Part shown: in pieces, positions 7,013-8,459 of the stretch | How positions within the stretch are numbered: the first letter of the stretch is position 1 | How the letters are laid out: the number at the start of each line of letters is the position of its first letter | Source: Gammaproteobacteria bacterium | GTDB lineage: Bacteria > Pseudomonadota > Gammaproteobacteria > Pseudomonadales > JAUIKI01 | Reading direction: 5' to 3' | NCBI GenBank assembly: GCA_030430875.1 | Contig: JAUIKI010000044.1 | Coordinates: 1 to 8,459 of the forward strand | Length of the DNA stretch: 8,459 nucleotides | The notes under the pieces: generated by a model | Databases searched by the model: none | Told to the model about the DNA's origin: nothing | What the model saw: the letters and a program-made list of their open reading frames with translations, nothing else | Program-made: the position numbers and the translations under genes

Positions 7013-7033
7013 ATAGCGGGACAACCCCGCTAT
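7013..7033 (-). terminator. GC-rich hairpin downstream of nrdB
   Basis: ATAGCGGG (7013-7020) and CCCGCTAT (7026-7033) form a perfect eight-pair stem with a five-base loop, 160 bases past the nrdB stop. It is the strongest hairpin of the window and is placed to end or protect the nrdB transcript. Neither strand has a T run after it, so classical intrinsic termination is not supported. The call is by position only. Confidence 0.35.
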
Positions 7034-7073
7034 TCAAAAATATGCTTCGATTTTGCAAGGGGATTAATGTTTA

Positions 7074-7104
7074 TTGTAAATTAAAGAGATACGCTTTAAT
7101 ACAA
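7074..7104. repeat. Bulged inverted repeat
   Basis: TTGTA (7074-7078) pairs with TACAA (7100-7104), and TTAAAG (7081-7086) pairs with CTTTAA (7094-7099). The two helices are separated by a two-base AA bulge on one side, around a seven-base loop. No T run follows on either strand. It could be an RNA structure or a protein-binding palindrome; nothing in the sequence tells which. Confidence 0.35.
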
Positions 7105-7192
7105 GCTGATTTTTCACCAAGACTGGGGTTTATTAATATACTAAATGTTGTTCATAGTTAGCAAATACCGCCGCTATGAGCTTTTTATGGAA

Positions 7193-8459
7193 TTAATCCC
7201 AACTCAACGCCCCACCTGTTTGATATTCAGTTACACGGGTTTCGAAAAAGTTTTTTTCTTTACGAAGATCCATGATTTCAGACATCCATGGAAATGGATT
7301 TTTCACGCCACCAAACTGCTCAGGCAAACCAAGCTGTGATAAACGTCTATTACAAATAAATTGTAAATATTCTTCCATCATAGCTGCATTCATACCCAAA
7401 ACGCCTCGAGGCATAGTATCACGGGCATACTCAATTTCCAGCTGAGTACCCTCTAACAGCATTTGAACAACCTCTTCTTTAAAAGCGTCGCTCCACAACT
7501 CTGGGTTTTCAATTTTGATCTGATTGATTACGTCAATACCAAAATTCACATGCATCGATTCATCGCGCAAAATATATTGAAACTGTTCAGCTGTGCCTGT
7601 CATTTTGTTGCGTCGGCCCATAGACAAAATTTGCGCGAAGCCACAATAAAAGAAAACACCTTCTAACACACAGTAAAACGCAATTAAGTTACGCAGTAAA
7701 TCTTGATCGCTCTCTGCTGAGCCTGTTTTAAAATCAGAGCGGCCTAAGCTTTGTGTATATTTTAAACCCCACGCTGCTTTTCTAGCTACGCTAGGCACTT
7801 CTCGATACATGTTAAAAATTTCACCTTCATCCATACCAAGGGACTCAATACAGTATTGATACGCATGGGTATGAATTGCTTCCTCAAACGCTTGTCGCAA
7901 TAAATATTGGCGGCACTCTGGGTTTGTGATGTGCTGATAAATCGCCAACACCAAGTTGTTAGCAACCAAAGAATCCGCTGTCGAAAAAAAACCAAGGCTT
8001 CGCTTGACAATTGTACGCTCATCATCTGTCAGACCATCTTTACTTTTCCAAATAGCAATATCGGCTGTCATATTAACTTCTTGTGGCATCCAATGGTTTG
8101 CGCAGCCATCCAAATATTTTTGCCACGCCCAGTCATACTTAAACGGCACCAGCTGATTAAGATCAGCGCGACAGTTGATCATCCGCTTATCATCAACCTG
8201 AACACGTCCCGCACCCATCTCTAACTCTTCTAAGCCAGGAGCCACATCAAGCTCGCTCAATGCTTTTTTTGCTTTCTCAAAAGGGGTTTGAATAGACTTT
8301 GATTCAAGCTGTGATTTTGTTTCTTGTGTGCTCTCACCCGCATGAGGGCTGCTTGCTTCATCAACGCCGTGATCGTGATGTTGCGCAAGGTTTGATTGAG
8401 GCTTTTCGTCTATTTCGTTCTTTTTGACGGCTTCTTCATTATAAAACTCATCCCAACTT
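7193..8459 (-). CDS. nrdB: Class Ia ribonucleotide reductase, small (R2) subunit, 5' end cut
   Basis: R2 houses a dimetal centre and tyrosyl radical that it passes to the large subunit NrdA, which reduces ribonucleoside diphosphates to deoxy forms. 421 residues are visible. The expected iron ligands are all present: Asp162, Glu193, His196, Glu266, Glu300 and His303, with radical Tyr200. Their spacing matches E. coli except for a 16-residue shorter stretch before Glu266. Trp123 (in HWMPQEV), Asp299 and Tyr412 are candidates for the radical-transfer path. The C-terminus, YQTGGALSWD, is the NrdA-docking tail. The frame stays open from the TTG at 8260 to the window edge and begins SWDEFYNEEAVKK, matching from memory the start of Pseudomonas-type NrdB (MLSWDEF). 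So about two residues are missing and TTG 8260 is internal. The extension (visible 1-66) is polar, with a His cluster (HHDH, 27-30). nrdA is expected just beyond the window. Confidence 0.98.
   Translation of the reverse strand, partial: SWDEFYNEEAVKKNEIDEKPQSNLAQHHDHGVDEASSPHAGESTQETKSQLESKSIQTPFEKAKKALSELDVAPGLEELEMGAGRVQVDDKRMINCRADLNQLVPFKYDWAWQKYLDGCANHWMPQEVNMTADIAIWKSKDGLTDDERTIVKRSLGFFSTADSLVANNLVLAIYQHITNPECRQYLLRQAFEEAIHTHAYQYCIESLGMDEGEIFNMYREVPSVARKAAWGLKYTQSLGRSDFKTGSAESDQDLLRNLIAFYCVLEGVFFYCGFAQILSMGRRNKMTGTAEQFQYILRDESMHVNFGIDVINQIKIENPELWSDAFKEEVVQMLLEGTQLEIEYARDTMPRGVLGMNAAMMEEYLQFICNRRLSQLGLPEQFGGVKNPFPWMSEIMDLRKEKNFFETRVTEYQTGGALSWD

Larger units (their letters stand above)
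6895..7192. other. Intergenic region with several hairpins, no gene seen
   Basis: This gap between uup and nrdB, both on the minus strand, has no convincing coding frame, tRNA or known RNA. It holds a series of inverted repeats. An imperfect nine-pair hairpin lies at 6961-6982 and a GC-rich perfect eight-pair one at 7013-7033. A bulged hairpin of about 11 pairs is at 7074-7104, and there is a weak CATAG/CTATG pair at 7153-7178. The region should contain the uup promoter and the end of the nrdB transcript, but I could not assign a clear -35/-10 pair. Confidence 0.5.

Noticed and set aside
7145..7339. Open frame on the + strand overlapping the nrdB 3' end
   Set aside because: Most of it is antisense to conserved nrdB codons, and it has no ribosome binding site or recognisable product. 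The same applies to the other antisense frames inside nrdB, uup and yidC.
7193..8260. A 355-residue nrdB starting from TTG at 8260
   Set aside because: The frame is open for 66 further codons to the window edge and encodes the known N-terminal SWDEF segment, so the TTG is an internal Leu codon.
1..8459. CRISPR arrays, tRNA or rRNA genes, riboswitches, complete insertion sequences, origin (DnaA box cluster)
   Set aside because: No regularly spaced repeats, cloverleaf-like sequence, transposase frame or cluster of DnaA boxes was seen. The origin-proximal gene order points to oriC lying to the left, outside the window.

Overview
The window looks like chromosome from a gammaproteobacterium of moderate to low GC content (around 40% by eye). 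The order rpmH–rnpA–yidC–mnmE is the block next to the replication origin in this class. YidC has the large periplasmic domain of Gram-negative bacteria. The NrdB at the right edge is of the Pseudomonas-like class Ia type, with a long N-terminal extension. The genus cannot be fixed from the sequence; an AT-rich lineage such as Legionellales or a relative is only a guess.

Layout, left to right. Bases 1-30 are the last codons of rpmH (ribosomal protein L34). rnpA (RNase P protein) follows six bases later on the + strand from a TTG start. yidC (membrane protein insertase) and mnmE (tRNA U34 modification GTPase) continue on the + strand. The small gene yidD, often found between rnpA and yidC, is absent; only 76 bases separate them. 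mnmE then converges on a minus-strand gene for an unrecognised four-helix membrane protein. This gene is divergent from a + strand gene for a small, acidic, unrecognised lipoprotein. These two unknowns are the only accessory-looking part of the window. Next, on the minus strand, come uup (ABC-F ATPase) and nrdB (ribonucleotide reductase small subunit, cut by the right edge). They are separated by about 300 bases that contain several inverted repeats and no convincing gene.

How the genes fit together. The left block serves tRNA maturation (RnpA), ribosome assembly (L34), membrane protein insertion (YidC) and wobble-base modification (MnmE). Uup acts on ribosomes and/or branched DNA intermediates, and NrdB supplies the radical for dNTP synthesis. 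No defence system, CRISPR array, complete insertion sequence, rRNA or tRNA gene was seen.

The most useful corrections for a reader are these. nrdB does not start at the TTG at 8260 but runs off the right edge, with an open, recognisable N-terminal extension. mnmE probably starts at 2330 rather than 2312. The most curious observation is that NrdB carries the same Ser-Trp-Asp motif, in the same nine bases, at both ends of the protein. No whole new system is evident here.
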